This document shows positions 33,701-45,049 of a stretch of 64,000 nucleotides of DNA, piece by piece (position 1 is the first letter of the stretch; each line of letters starts with the position of its first letter). Source of the DNA: Krasilnikovozyma curviuscula (lineage: Eukaryota; Basidiomycota; Tremellomycetes; Cystofilobasidiales; Mrakiaceae); assembly GCA_014825775.1 (NCBI GenBank), contig MVAQ01000009.1:143753-207752 (forward strand). Direction: 5' to 3'. Made by a program: the position numbers and the translations under genes. Below the pieces are notes generated by a model that saw only the letters and a list, made by a program, of their open reading frames with translations, was not told the DNA's origin and ran no database searches.

Positions 33701-36700
33701 TCGATGCGGAGAGGTACGATATGGTTCTCGAGGCCTGTGCATTGAAACATGATTTCAGGGTCCTCGAGGACGGGGATAGGACTGAAATCGGCGTCAAGGG
33801 CGTCGTATTGAGGTAAGTTGTGTTTGTAGCAACAGTTGGGAGACGAGAAGACTAACTAACGCCGATGACTTGTATCAAACAGTGGTGGACAGAAAGCCAG
33901 ACTTGCATTAGCCCGGGCTGTTTATTCTAGTGCCAAGACCTTGTTGTTGGATGATCCACTCGGTGAGCTCTCATTCTGTCATTTTCACGAGGTGCAGCTC
34001 ATGCTGATCTTCGATCCTGCTGTAGCTGCCGTCGATGTCTCTACCGCTCGACACCTCTATGAACAGTGCTTGCTCGGTCCTCTCGTACAAGGACGTACGA
34101 TTATTATTGTGTCTCATCATGTTGATTTGCTCTTGCCCGGTGCACATTCTCTGATTAGGCTGGAAGATGGTAGAATTGGTCAGTACTTCATCTCCGCAAT
34201 ATACTCCAGATTTGTCTTCTCACCTCTTATTTTGTTCTCTTTTGTCCAGCCATATCTGGCTCTGTAGAAGAGCTGAGAGCTTCTGGGGCGCTTCCAGCCC
34301 TGGTCGAAGCGGATACCCACGAAGCTTCTACTCTGCCTGACACAACAGAAGACACCAAGACCAAAGCTGCTGGAGAGCCAGAGTCAGGCAAGAAAGCTAC
34401 AGTCGTGGAAAAGCAAGTCAAGAAGCTGACTATAGCTGAAGAACGATCCGCAAGCAACGTCTCAATGAAGGTCTACTGGATGTACATCGAAGCTAGTGGC
34501 CTCTTCATTTGGGTCTTAGTCATTGCATTACTGGCGGCACAAGAAGGTACCTCGATACTGTCCCGTTTCTGGCTTAAGATCTGGGGTGAAGCGTACCTCG
34601 AAGGCGCTCACACCCTTCTGGGATTCCATATACCCTCGGCCACTACTTCACCAATGTTCTACCTCGGGATGTACGCAATTGTCAACATTGTCACTCTGGC
34701 TGTGTCTGTCGCTCAACAGTCTACGTCATTTCTTGCTTCTTACAAAGCTGCCAAGACCTGTAAGTCTTTAGATCAGTTATCAGCTATCATTTCTAATTCA
34801 GATCCTATCTAGTGCATGACAAGCTGCTTCTGAGTGTCGTTCGCTCAACATCACGGTGGTTTGACCAAGTCCCAGGTGGTCGTGTCCTCAACAGGTTTAG
34901 CTCGGATGTTGCTGCGTTGGACCAACAACTCTCCGGTGTTCTCAGAACGTCGCTTGGCTATGCGGCATCTCTTCTCGGAGCTTTGGTCTTGGTCGTCAGC
35001 GTCGAGCCGCTCTTCTCGATCCCAGCTGCCATTCTAGGTGAGCTTATTCCCTAACCCCGATGATCTGACTACGTGGTGGGTTTTCTAATTGTCTGCTATC
35101 CTAGGCTTCATCTACTACAAGCTTTCCGACATATACGCCCGAACCAGTCGGGACATTCGTCGAATGCAGGCAACGCATCGTTCTCCATTGTTTGCTGGAT
35201 TTGGTGAACTACTGGACGGCATCGTCACCGTTAGAGCGTATGCTTCCGAGGCCCGCTTCCTTCAAACATTTCAAAGGGATGTGGACAGACTAGTTGGCAC
35301 TGTCTACTGGTCCTGGATGACCAACAGATGGCTGCTTATAAGGTTTGATTTTTTGGGAAGTTTTGCTGTGTTTTTATCAATGTGGTACGTTGAATAAGTC
35401 TTCTCACCTCTTGCTGCGCGATCTCATCAGTCATTTTCCTCCTATTTGTAGGCTGGCCATCTCCAACGGTGTTTCCAGTGGTTCCTCCGCCATGGCAATC
35501 CTGGCTACTCAATCCTTCATCAACTCTCTCTACTGGCTTTGTAGAAACCTGAATCAGCTCGAGCTGGCTTTCAATGCCGTCGAACGAGTTGAGGAATACC
35601 TCGTCATACCTCAAGAGCCTCCGTACGAAATCGAAGGCCATCGACCTCCAGCATATTGGCCATCGTCCTCACCAGATCGTCCCATAATTCAGGTCCAGGA
35701 TTTAGAGCTAAAGTATGCGCCTGATCTCCCTACCGTTGTTCATGGGGTGTCCTTCGAAATTTTTGGTGGTGAGAAGATTGCGCTGGTTGGAAGAACGGCC
35801 TCTGGAAAGGTCAGTCAGAAAAAGTCTTTTCAGAATTCCGTCTACTGACCAAGTTTCACTTTAGTCAACTTTGGCTCTCTCTTTCTTGAGGTTTGCAGAT
35901 CCTAGTAAGGGAAAAATATTGATTGATGGTATCGACATCACTTCGATTGGTGTACAAGATTTACGGTCCCAGCTCACGTACATTCCACAAGAAGCCGTTC
36001 TTTTCTCGGGAACGCTGGTGAGTGGTCCTTGTATCCGTTTCTCGATAAACATGGAATGGATAATTGTGGTAACACTCTGTATTTTGCTTCTTCAGAGGGA
36101 GAACTTAGACCCATTCAAACAGCACACTGACGATGTTCTAGACGATATGCTTCGTCGCGTTCATCTGACGTCGTCAACTCCAACCCTCAGCAGAGTAGCC
36201 TCTTCCGCTGCCATCGAAGGAAACGAAACAGATTCCACAAGCGTGACTTTAGTAGCATCATCGTCTTCTGCTGCTCCCCTCGCAAACAAGGTTGAGATTA
36301 CTCTCGATACTCAGATTTCTGCTGGTGGCCTTTCGCTATCACAGGGTCAGCGACAGCTGGTAGCAATGGCTCGTGCCCTGTTGTAAGTGGCGTTTATCTT
36401 ACTTTGTATCATGTGTCTACGCTGACACGATATACCTAGGCGCGAGAACAACATTGTGGTGATGGACGAGGCCACCTCTTCGATAGACCACGAAATGGAT
36501 GCACTCCTGCAGAGGACAATTCGAGAGGAGTTGAGGAACACAACAGTACTTTGTGAGTCTGCTTTGACTCGCTTTCGTATGCGAGGTCACCGACACCTTT
36601 TTTTCCCCTCCCAGGTATCGCTCATCGCATTCAGACCATCATTGATTATTCCAAGGTAATGGTGTTGAAAGAGGGTCAAATCGTCGAGTTTGATACCCCA

Positions 36701-36811
36701 CTGAACCTTTTGAGCAAAGCGGATGGCGTGTTTAGAGAGATGGTGGAGAAGACGGGGCAGTTCAACGAGTTGAAGGCTCAGGCTGAGAAGGGATTCGGTC
36801 ATCTTCGATAG
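30768..36811 (+). CDS. full-size ABCC-family ABC transporter (Ybt1-like)
   Basis: ATP-driven exporter, probably of organic anions or conjugates into the vacuole. Multi-exon gene encoding an N-terminal multi-helix segment (TMD0-like: LELLLVLVLPLFLLLPAL, LLLAVLPIRL), TMD1, NBD1, TMD2, NBD2. NBD1: Walker A GPVGSGKS, Q-loop YCSQNPFLQQLSIRDNILYG, signature LSGGQKARLALARAVYS, Walker B TLLLDDPLAAVD, and VSHHVDLLLPGA. The Asp in place of the catalytic Glu marks the degenerate site typical of ABCC proteins. NBD2: Walker A GRTASGKST, YIPQEAVLFSGTLRENLDPF, signature LSLSQGQRQLVAMARALL, Walker B NIVVMDEATSSID, H-loop CIAHRIQTI. A Ser-rich insert in NBD2 before the signature and the LLLPGA motif favour the Ybt1/Bpt1 branch over Ycf1. 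The ending GFGHLR-stop is complete. Confidence 0.9.
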
Positions 36812-37005
36812 ACAATGAATTTCATGACAATAACACTGAGACCTTGTTATTATCTCGCGCGAGGACTTAGCAAAAACTCATAGAAAGTTGCAGTGAATAA
36901 CCAGGGCCCGAAACGTTCACTAGGTATTCAGTCGCGCAGCACTCACCACCCCACCCCAACCCAAGAGATCAATCTGGTTTGTTCGAACTCGGTTCCATCT
37001 GAAAG

Positions 37006-40000
37006 ATGTCCAAGTTGTGAGTTTGCTTGGGACCCAATCTCGTTCCTTTCAATCCTGACAAGCAGCTTGCTCTCAAAACAGTCTGCATCCCGAATCTCGT
37101 CTGGTGGCTGACTGCTACCCTAAGTGAGTCTTTCCTGAGCCTTCAGAGAAAGAAGATACTACTCTGACTATATGGCACTGGCTCTGTTTCCTCAATCCTG
37201 TGATAGGTCGAAGCTCCTTCTGACTTTGGCTCCAGATTATCAGCCCCCTTCCCAGGAACTGTCTCGACTGACGTACACAGCGTCGAACAAACCAGGACGA
37301 CTCAACAAACTTGGTGAGGAGCTTGAGAGACGTGCTGTCAGGGAGTCTGCAAAGGCAGGATATAACTTGAGAAGCAGAGCGTACGTTTTCTGGTTGACTT
37401 CACCTGGCAATCCACTCACTATTCTTGATGCAAGTATGAGTTGACCGTGTTTTCTGCAATCTTTTAGTTCGCTTCTCCTCACACTTGCTATCTTAAAAGC
37501 TCTGTGCGCAGAATGTCGTCGAGATCTGGGTTTGTTTAGCAGGAGTGTGCTGGTAGCCATCAACGCAGCCCTCTCAGTCGAGATTCACGGCCCAGCAGGA
37601 GAGCAGACAGGAAAGATGGACCTGGAGATTCTTGCCAGAGTTGGAAGCTTGGTAAGTGGCTATACTTTTACCTAGTGTGATTGAAAGCGACTGACTTTCA
37701 GCTGTATTGGCTCAGTTTGCAGCCTTCACCACCTATACCAACAGTGCTTCGGTTGGGCACGACGACATTACACCATACTTGAAGCTTCTAGGAAAGTTCT
37801 CAGCATTAGCAGTAGTTGGGCTGTCGGATAAAGAATCAAGGGTTGATCCCGAAGTCTTTGTGAGGTAAGCTAGCTGTCATCCGTGCGAGCCTCGAACTCG
37901 CGCTGCGCTCAGCGCGATACTGATGGACCATCCCGTCCTGCTCTAGGGCTCGACTCATTGGTTTGGCGGCCTTGTCTTCTGCTGTTGCTTCAGATGCTCT
38001 CTATGTTTCTGGACAGTACAAGAGACAAGTGCAGCTCATTCTGCCTTCTTTAGTCGCAAACTTAGTGGGAGCCAGTGTCCATATGTTGACAGAGGAGTAA
38101 GTTCTCCGCACCTTTCTGCGCTCAAACTAGGATCGACATTGAACTGCTCTATCTTTCCCCTACACAGACTCACAACCAACAAACCTGAAGCCAACTCTCA
38201 GTCACCCTACTTCACCTCTACCACTCGACCGCCGATGGAAAAAAGACGAGCGTTGTCAATTTATGCTCACGTCGACGGTGAAACGGGCCCAAAACCCCAG
38301 GAGTGCATCATATCGGCGTTAAGAGTCTTTAAGTCCCTATTCTCTTACGCTAGTGCCTCACAGCTTCTGGCTGCGTTCGAGACTGTGGTCGACTACTTGG
38401 ATAACATCAGCGGTTGGAAGGATGGCAAATGGTGCTGTTGGCTGATTGAAGCTATGACAGGTCTCAGCATGGTTCAATACAGATTTGCCGTGCCCAACGG
38501 TCTCATGGCAGCTCTTGTTGATCTCAACGCGACCAGTCCCCCATCTCATAAAGAGGCAACCATGACGGCAGCAGCTCTTACTATCTTGACGTCCAGGTGA
38601 GCAATGTTGAGGATATAAACGTTTTGATTTCTCAGTGACTCACCGTAAATGTTTTTTCAGAATTTCTCTCATCGGTATCTCAACAGCTGAAATCCTCAAC
38701 TCCCTCATTTCACTAATTTTTAGACGCTTGGAGTTCGGGCCTGCCGATCCGTTGATTCCTTCTCTTACGGAATCGATTCATGCTCTCGGCATTCACATCT
38801 ACTACGCGGACCAAGTCAATGACATCTGTGAAGAACTGGCTGGTAGGATGATCTCCGTTGCTGCGCGTGGTCAGGACCAACAGACTAGAACTAGTACGCT
38901 GGTCGTCCTTATGAAGGCCCTAGAAGGACTAATCATCACCGCCGAGAAATCTGGTCGCTCTCGAAGGAAAGGTTCAGCTGGTGCGAAGGAGGCAGGTCTT
39001 GGCAGTCTGTCAATGACGGTTGCTACTCTCACTACCGATAAAATTCCAGGATCAACCTCACCGAAACCTCCTAAACCAAAGGTTGCTGAGGATGCTGGTA
39101 CCAGGAATAGAATAGCGCCGGAGAGTCTCCAATTTACGTTGCCTTTGCTCTGTGACTCGGAGTTGGTGGTTCGAACTGGGTACGCCAAACTCTTGGAGCT
39201 GTACCTCACCAAAGAAATCTCTGAAGAAGACAGGAAGATTCTGGCTGATGAAGCTGACCCTGAAGTACCAGCTGGAGAACCCGTCGTTCGACCGTCGCTG
39301 TTCTCACCCGAAGCTTTTGACGCACCTCTGGCCAGATTCCTCAACTCCCTCAACGCCGCAATATACACTCTATCACTCAGCTCCAAGTTGGGAGTTACTC
39401 AATCGGGTACCGATACGCCATCGGAGACCGAACCCCAGACTTCAACTATCACCGCTTCATCTTACGGCAAATTCGATCATTCAGCCACAGCATCCCTCCG
39501 ACAGTCGCTCAAACTGTCACTTCCAGCAGCTAGTTCATTCATCGGTACTGGATCTGCTTCATCTTCTGCCAGACCAGTCGACTACCTAAACGCCCTCATC
39601 GTTCTTTGTGCTGGTCAGGAACGAGTTCCAGTTCAGATGCTCATCTCCTCTACGCCGATGCTAATCCAGCTGGATGCCGCAACCGGCAGTGAACCTTCGT
39701 CTGGAAGCAGAGAGATTCAGTCTGATGAGAGAAATGCGAGATGTAGAGCGACGAAAGAGGTATTAGGAAAATTCTGGGCTTTTGTTGGAGAGGGTTGGGA
39801 CATTCCCGCGCTCAAGGAACTTGCAGAGACTGTGAGTAATTTGCATCTTCTCCTTGATAAAACAAAAATTAACTCTATAATACTTCGACAGTCCCTTTCG
39901 ACCCTCGCAGCACCCTCTGTACTTCCATCGACCGATAGTTACTTTGGTGGAACAGAACCTCAAGATTACCCGGTGTCGGCCTTGAAATCCACACTGCCCG

Positions 40001-40816
40001 CGCCCTTCTATGACTCCAGTAAAATTGTCATCTTGTTGTCCGCCTCAAAGGAGCTGCAAGCTGCTAGCGGTTTGGATGAGGCCACCCTATTTAGGAAGCT
40101 GTCTAACTTGTGGACTGTAGACGGCGCTTTGCGACACTGTAAGTTGTCTCTTTTTTTTCTTTTTCTTTTTTCACACCATGGATCTAGTATCTATCCTCTG
40201 ACACAAATTTATCACTGTATATAGCTGTTGAACAAGAGATTACCAATGTGGAAACTCCTCTTGAATCGCCTTTCATGAAGATCAGTGGCCAGCTGATGCA
40301 GATTGAGAACGCTTCCCATCTAAGTTTCCATAGGAATGGAATTGCCAACAGAGATGTTGGCGTTGGTGATCTGAGAGATGCTCTGGGTAAGTCTGACTTG
40401 ATGTCCTCTTCTTTTTTTGTTATCACGAAATCCTTCATTCTAACTGAACTCTTCTGACATACACCAGCGACTCGATCAAGCATGTCGACTACCAACCTTC
40501 AGCGAACGCCATCAGCTTCTACCGCGGGTACAAGAAATCTTGGTAATGGTGATTCTATTTCTGTCTCTGCCCCCAGAGGATTGAAGGTCATTGCAACTCG
40601 AAGAACAATTAAACGTGCGCCTGAGGAAGTCACAGCACTCTTCCAAAAGCTTGGAATAGGTGAGTCTGATCCACCGTTCACCGCACAAACTCACCTTCTG
40701 ACGAGTCGCAATATCTTTCAGGTAAAGAAAAAGATTCTTTGAGACGTATTGGTGCGACGGATAGAAGAAAAGCAACTCGTTTTGCATCATCATCCGATTC
40801 TGAGTTGAAACAATAA
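37006..40816 (+). CDS. EFR3 homologue, plasma-membrane anchor of PI4-kinase
   Basis: Helical-repeat protein that in yeast and animals holds the Stt4/PI4KIIIa-Ypp1/TTC7 complex at the plasma membrane. The first coding exon is only 11 nt (ATGTCCAAGTT, 37006-37016); joined it reads MSKFLHPESRLVADCYPN, the family start with the Cys expected in a palmitoylation/basic patch. It continues LLLTLAPDYQPPSQELSRLT, ASNKPGRLNKLGEELERRAV, SLLLTLAILKALCAECRRDL, FAAFTTYTNSASVGHDDITP, and long armadillo-like helices (YAMLA-free, LITLTILTSR-like repeats). The middle and C-terminal half is Ser/Thr-rich and poorly conserved; the end is RRKATRFASSSDSELKQ. About 14 exons. The call rests mainly on the N-terminal 250 residues. 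Confidence 0.8.
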
Positions 40817-41016
40817 AAATCCTTCAAATTTAAAAGGAACTCTTTCTCCTTTGCTCTGTTACCTGTGGTGACTCTGCGCTCTAGTATACGTATATCCATA
40901 GGGGCTTATTTCTACTTGTCTTTAATTGTTGGGTTCTTTTACGAGTCACTGCAAGCGCTGAGCGACAACTGGCTGATTCCTAACCTCTACAACCTAAACT
41001 GCAGGATTTCTCAACA

Positions 41017-43158
41017 ATGCCTGCTCCTACGATAGATCAGGTTCAGACGCTTATTCTTTCAACCCTTGGTGAGCCTTCGACAACTGACATCAGCAACACG
41101 AGGAGCTTGAGCTTGGACGGACAAAACCTCGATAACGATGAGGCTCAACTCGTGGTTAAGTCGGTACTAGACAGCTTAGGAAGCAAAGAGGTGAGTAATC
41201 TCAAATACAACGGGCGAATAAGGTCGTATTGTAGTAGAACTGTGATGTATTTGTAGTGGCTTGAAGTTCTGACTCAAAAATCGAAATCTCTCTCCTGCAA
41301 CCTTTTTCTTTCAGATGATTACCTTCACCCAAGTCACCAACTCACTTACCGTTCTCACTGAAGCTGGTCTCAAAGTGTTAGCTTCTCATTCACCAGAGTA
41401 CGAGATTTGGCAGGCACTTCCTTCCGAAGTTTCAGAGGGCCTGCCGCTGGCGGATGTGCAGGCTAAAGTTGGGAAGGACACTTGGGCTCTGGGTAATGGC
41501 TTGGCTATGAAATTGAAGTGGGTTAAAGTGAACCAAGGAAAGATGCACAGGGCCGTGAGTGTCGGCTTGATTTACTGCTTTTCTTGCTGCCAAAACTGCT
41601 TAACATTTACTCACTGTCCTGGCATAAATTCAGGCAACTGAAGCGCCTGTGGATACCACCGTTGTTGACCTTAAAGCTATTTCTGGTGCCTCGATCCCAG
41701 CCCCTGCCGATAAGGTCGTCAAGGAACTCATCAAACGAAAGTTAGCTGCCTCTAAGTTAGTAACCTTTTCCATCAAGCTTTTTGGTCGTTCGAAAGGGTT
41801 GAAAAACTCAATCTCTTTCTGTTTGTAATTCTTCAGGAAGGAAATCTCTTTCAAGGTTGCTCGTGGTCCTCAATTCGCAACTACTGTTGCCAAGTTGGAA
41901 ACCGACCTGACTGCTGAAATGATTGCTTCGTCAGTGTTTAACCCTCTTTTTGTAAGACAGGTCTCTATCATCTAATCATATTCATTTATGTCCTTTAGTG
42001 GTGCTTGGAAGGACGCTTCCTTCAAAAAATACAATTTCGCCGCCGAAGGAACACCAACCGACGGAGGTTCGCTTCACCCTCTGTTGAAAGTCAGAGAAGA
42101 GTTCAGAAATATCTTCTTCGAAATGGGGTACGTTTCGCCTGATTAGGCAGTAGTAGATTACGTCTGACGCACTCTTTCTCCGCACAGGTTCGAGGAAATG
42201 CCGACCAACCGTTTCGTCGAGTCAGCCTTCTGGAATTTTGATGCTATGTTCGTTCCTCAACAGCATCCAGCACGTGAACTTCAAGACACTTTCTACATCA
42301 AAGGTAAAGTCTCCCTCTTCGCTGTCACTACTTGATGTTGATCCTCATGCTGATCTGCTTTGCCTATCAATTGACAGACCCCGCAGTTGCTGGTTCACCT
42401 CCAAGAGACTACCTAGACTGTGTTTCGAAAACTCATGCTGAAGGAGGCTTTGGTTCGATAGGCTATCGAGCACCATTCTCCGAAGACGAAACCAACCGAC
42501 TGCTCCTGCGAACGCACACCACTGCTGTCTCGACTGCCATGCTTTACAAGCTCGCCAATCAGCCGGGTGGATTCAAGCCTGCCAAGTACTTCAGTATCGA
42601 CAGAGTTTTCAGAAATGAAGCGACGGATGCCACCCATTTGGCTGAATTCCACCAGGTTGAAGGTGTAGTCGCTGATTTCGATATTACCCTAGGAGACTTG
42701 ATTGGTGAGTTCTCTGTCATTTGTCATAACCCCCATCACTTGGTCCTGAGACTCCCAGGGTGGGCTGGTCTTGTTGGAAGATGCTGACTAACATCGCCTT
42801 CAACCCTCGTGCCTCTGAAGGTTTTATGGAGCAATTCTTCGCTAAAATGGGAATTCACAATCTTCGTTTCAAACCAGCTTTCAACCCTTACACCGAACCT
42901 TCTCTGGAAATCTTCCAGTATCATCCGGGCCTCAACAAGACGATCGAGATTGGAAACTCTGGCATGTTCAGGCCAGAGATGCTGGAACCGATGGGACTAC
43001 CAAAAGGAGTGCGAGTTCTCGGATGGGGGCTGTCACTGGAACGTCCTACTATGATCAAGTACAAGATTAAGGACATCAGGACTCTGGTCGGACACAAAGT
43101 AGATGTCGAGGGCGTCAGGCAGGCTGCTGCTGTTCGATTGGAGAAGGGTGTTCTGTAG
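41017..43158 (+). CDS. cytosolic phenylalanyl-tRNA synthetase alpha subunit
   Basis: Catalytic subunit of the heterotetrameric enzyme charging tRNA-Phe. The N-terminal DNA/RNA-binding-fold region reads [40 protein letters not shown] and [20 protein letters not shown]. The class II core follows: [20 protein letters not shown] (motif 1), [40 protein letters not shown] (motif 2, with F-R-N-E), [40 protein letters not shown], and [20 protein letters not shown] (motif 3 with the ATP-binding Arg). It ends [12 protein letters not shown]. About nine exons. The ATG at 41017 follows a 200-bp gap after EFR3. The lack of a presequence and the N-terminal domain separate it from the mitochondrial monomeric enzyme. 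Confidence 0.95.
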
Positions 43159-43587
43159 ATGAGTTTTGCGTATCTATTCTCCTTTCTACTTTTCATTCTA
43201 TGCGGCCGTTAGTTTGCGACAGCAACGAGAAAGTGGCGTCGCGCGCAAGAACGGAAACCATAGAATAATATCTTTAAAAAAAAAAAGTAAAAAAAGGTGC
43301 GTGGTTCTTTCTCCATGGAAAAATACTCTAGCTCTCCAGTAGGATTAATTCGTCCCTATCGTCTTTTTTGAAGGACAAAGGCCAGAGGCCACAATTTGTG
43401 GCGGGCACCTGATCTGATAGCCAATCGCCCGACACGAGTTCGAGTGAGTGTGACTTCTAACTATCGAACCCGTTGTCTATATCACCGCTCCGAACTTGAG
43501 TTTAGCTTCCCTCGGAGTTTCCAGTATATCAGCAGCTATAGAATTGTGTTCCACCCCCAGCCCAATCCTATCTACACAACGAACACC
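43159..43587 (+). promoter_or_regulatory. intergenic with poly(A) tract, presumed DRE2 promoter and leader
   Basis: It contains an A-rich tract at about 43275-43297 (eleven A, GT, seven A), often nucleosome-depleting in fungi, and then a CT- and CA-rich leader up to the DRE2 ATG. The sequence from 43396 to 43588 is open in the DRE2 frame but looks like an untranslated leader (R/S/Y-rich, no conservation). Confidence 0.45.
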
Positions 43588-44835
43588 ATGGCAGGTGCAG
43601 TCTTAGTCATTGGAAGCTTGGATGTCGGACAGCAGTACCTCGACAAGATCCAGGAGGCAGAGAAGGCCGTCTCTGGCCAGTTCCCGGTCGACAGGTTCGT
43701 CATTGACCGAATCCTGCAAGGCGGTGAGTGAAGTTTTTACTATGGTGTGACTGTCGCCATAATTTTTGTCAGCTCATTTCTCATTCGGACATATTCACCT
43801 TCTTTTTAACCCACTCAACCTTCTCGTCACATATTTCTGGCCTGTTTCATTTGAAACGGACTTGTATCTGGCATCGTCATAGCCCATAAGCTGCCAGCTT
43901 CTCACTACCAAGAAATCTTCTTGGTCGTTCCCTCGACCTCTTACAGCTCCGGCACTTTCCCCGCAACCCTCCTCCCGCTCCTGGCGTCCTCCCTCGCACC
44001 AGCTGGCACACTCACCTGTATCAACCTTTCAACTGGCTCATACGACTCGTCTATTCTGCTGAAAAATACTGAACTCGTCGAAGGATCAAACTCGTCCACC
44101 GCCTCCACAACCTTTGTCCTCTCCCAAGCGCTCCATGCACCAACCCCTTCCTTAACCAACGGCTCCTCCTCCATTGCATCTTCCACAGCGTCCTCCCCAG
44201 ACTCATCAACCGCAGCTGAGTCTACCACTGCTCCCGCTGCTCTGCTCTTGAAGAAGCGACCTAAAGCCAATGGCACCTCCAGCAATAAGTCGTCGCTCTG
44301 GCTGCTCACAGCCTCGACACCATCGACCACTCCACCTATCTCTGCAACTTCCCTTCTCACTGAGTCCGATCTCTCCGCTCCAGTGTGTGTACTGCCCACC
44401 GGCGCTCCTGGAAAGAAGAGGAAGAGAGCGTGCAAAGGCTGCACTTGTGGACTCGCCGAGCTGGAGGCTGAAGAGAAGGAGTCCAGCCAGATTGTCATGA
44501 TGGATCTGGACGACGACGACGATGTGCCTGATATCTTAGTCAGGAAGGGTGCCGCTGGTGTCGCCAAAGTTTTACCCCAGGAGGAAAGGGAGAGGTTGAA
44601 GAAGGCAGCTGCTGAGGCTGAGAAGGGTACTACCACAAGCAGTTGTGGAAACTGCTACCTCGGTGATGCCTTCCGTTGCGGTGGTTGTCCTTACAAGGGT
44701 GAGTCTATTGCTCATCGTTGCTTTGTCATACTTTTTTTCTCACGCCTCTCGCCGTTCTTTTCTTTCCCAGGTCTTCCTGCTTTCGAACCTGGACAAAAGA
44801 TCGAGCTCAATGATTTCGGCACTGCCGATCTCTAA
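43588..44835 (+). CDS. DRE2/anamorsin (CIAPIN1), cytosolic Fe-S assembly protein
   Basis: Electron-transfer partner of the diflavin reductase Tah18 in cytosolic iron-sulfur protein assembly. Three exons. N-terminal methyltransferase-like region begins [20 protein letters not shown], joined across an intron to [20 protein letters not shown]. It is followed by a long Ser/Thr-rich linker unusual in length but ordinary for basidiomycetes. The first cluster region: [20 protein letters not shown] then TCG, giving the CX2CXC binding triplet preceded by one more Cys. The second: [20 protein letters not shown], twin CX2C with X7 between. It ends [18 protein letters not shown]. The glycine-rich conserved C-terminus ([12 protein letters not shown]) is complete. 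Convergent with WAPL. Confidence 0.95.
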
Positions 44836-45049
44836 GCGTCGTTCATCGTTTTCGTATCCTGCTTCCACCGTAACATCAGCGTTGTATTCTTCTGTTCTTC
44901 TTCTCGCCCTTTGATGATTACAAACGTTGCATAGAGTGAAATATGTTTCCTTTTATATTTCATTGTTCTCTCGAGAAGCATAGAGTTCACTTAATCTACG
45001 CCGCATTTACGGTAGCAAGCAGGTGTCGTGTTGGTGTTACGATAGAAGG

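Noticed and set aside
37878..37945. tRNA-like T-arm (GCGAG-TTCGAGG-CTCGC on the minus strand) and an A-box-like stretch in an EFR3 intron
   Set aside because: The T-arm is perfect, but no acceptor 5' strand complementary to the 3' side exists at the right distance and the would-be anticodon loop lacks U33. It is at most a tRNA relic or chance GC-rich hairpin.
43275..43297. Poly(A) tract as a retrotransposon tail
   Set aside because: No target-site duplication or element body upstream; it is in a promoter, where fungal genomes commonly carry A tracts.
43396..43587. N-terminal extension of DRE2 to the upstream in-frame ATG
   Set aside because: The extension is Arg/Ser/Tyr-rich without conservation, while [11 protein letters not shown] matches the family start.
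43941..44636. Long minus-strand open frame opposite DRE2
   Set aside because: It is the mirror of a Ser/Thr/Pro codon-rich exon; the plus strand encodes both Fe-S motifs.
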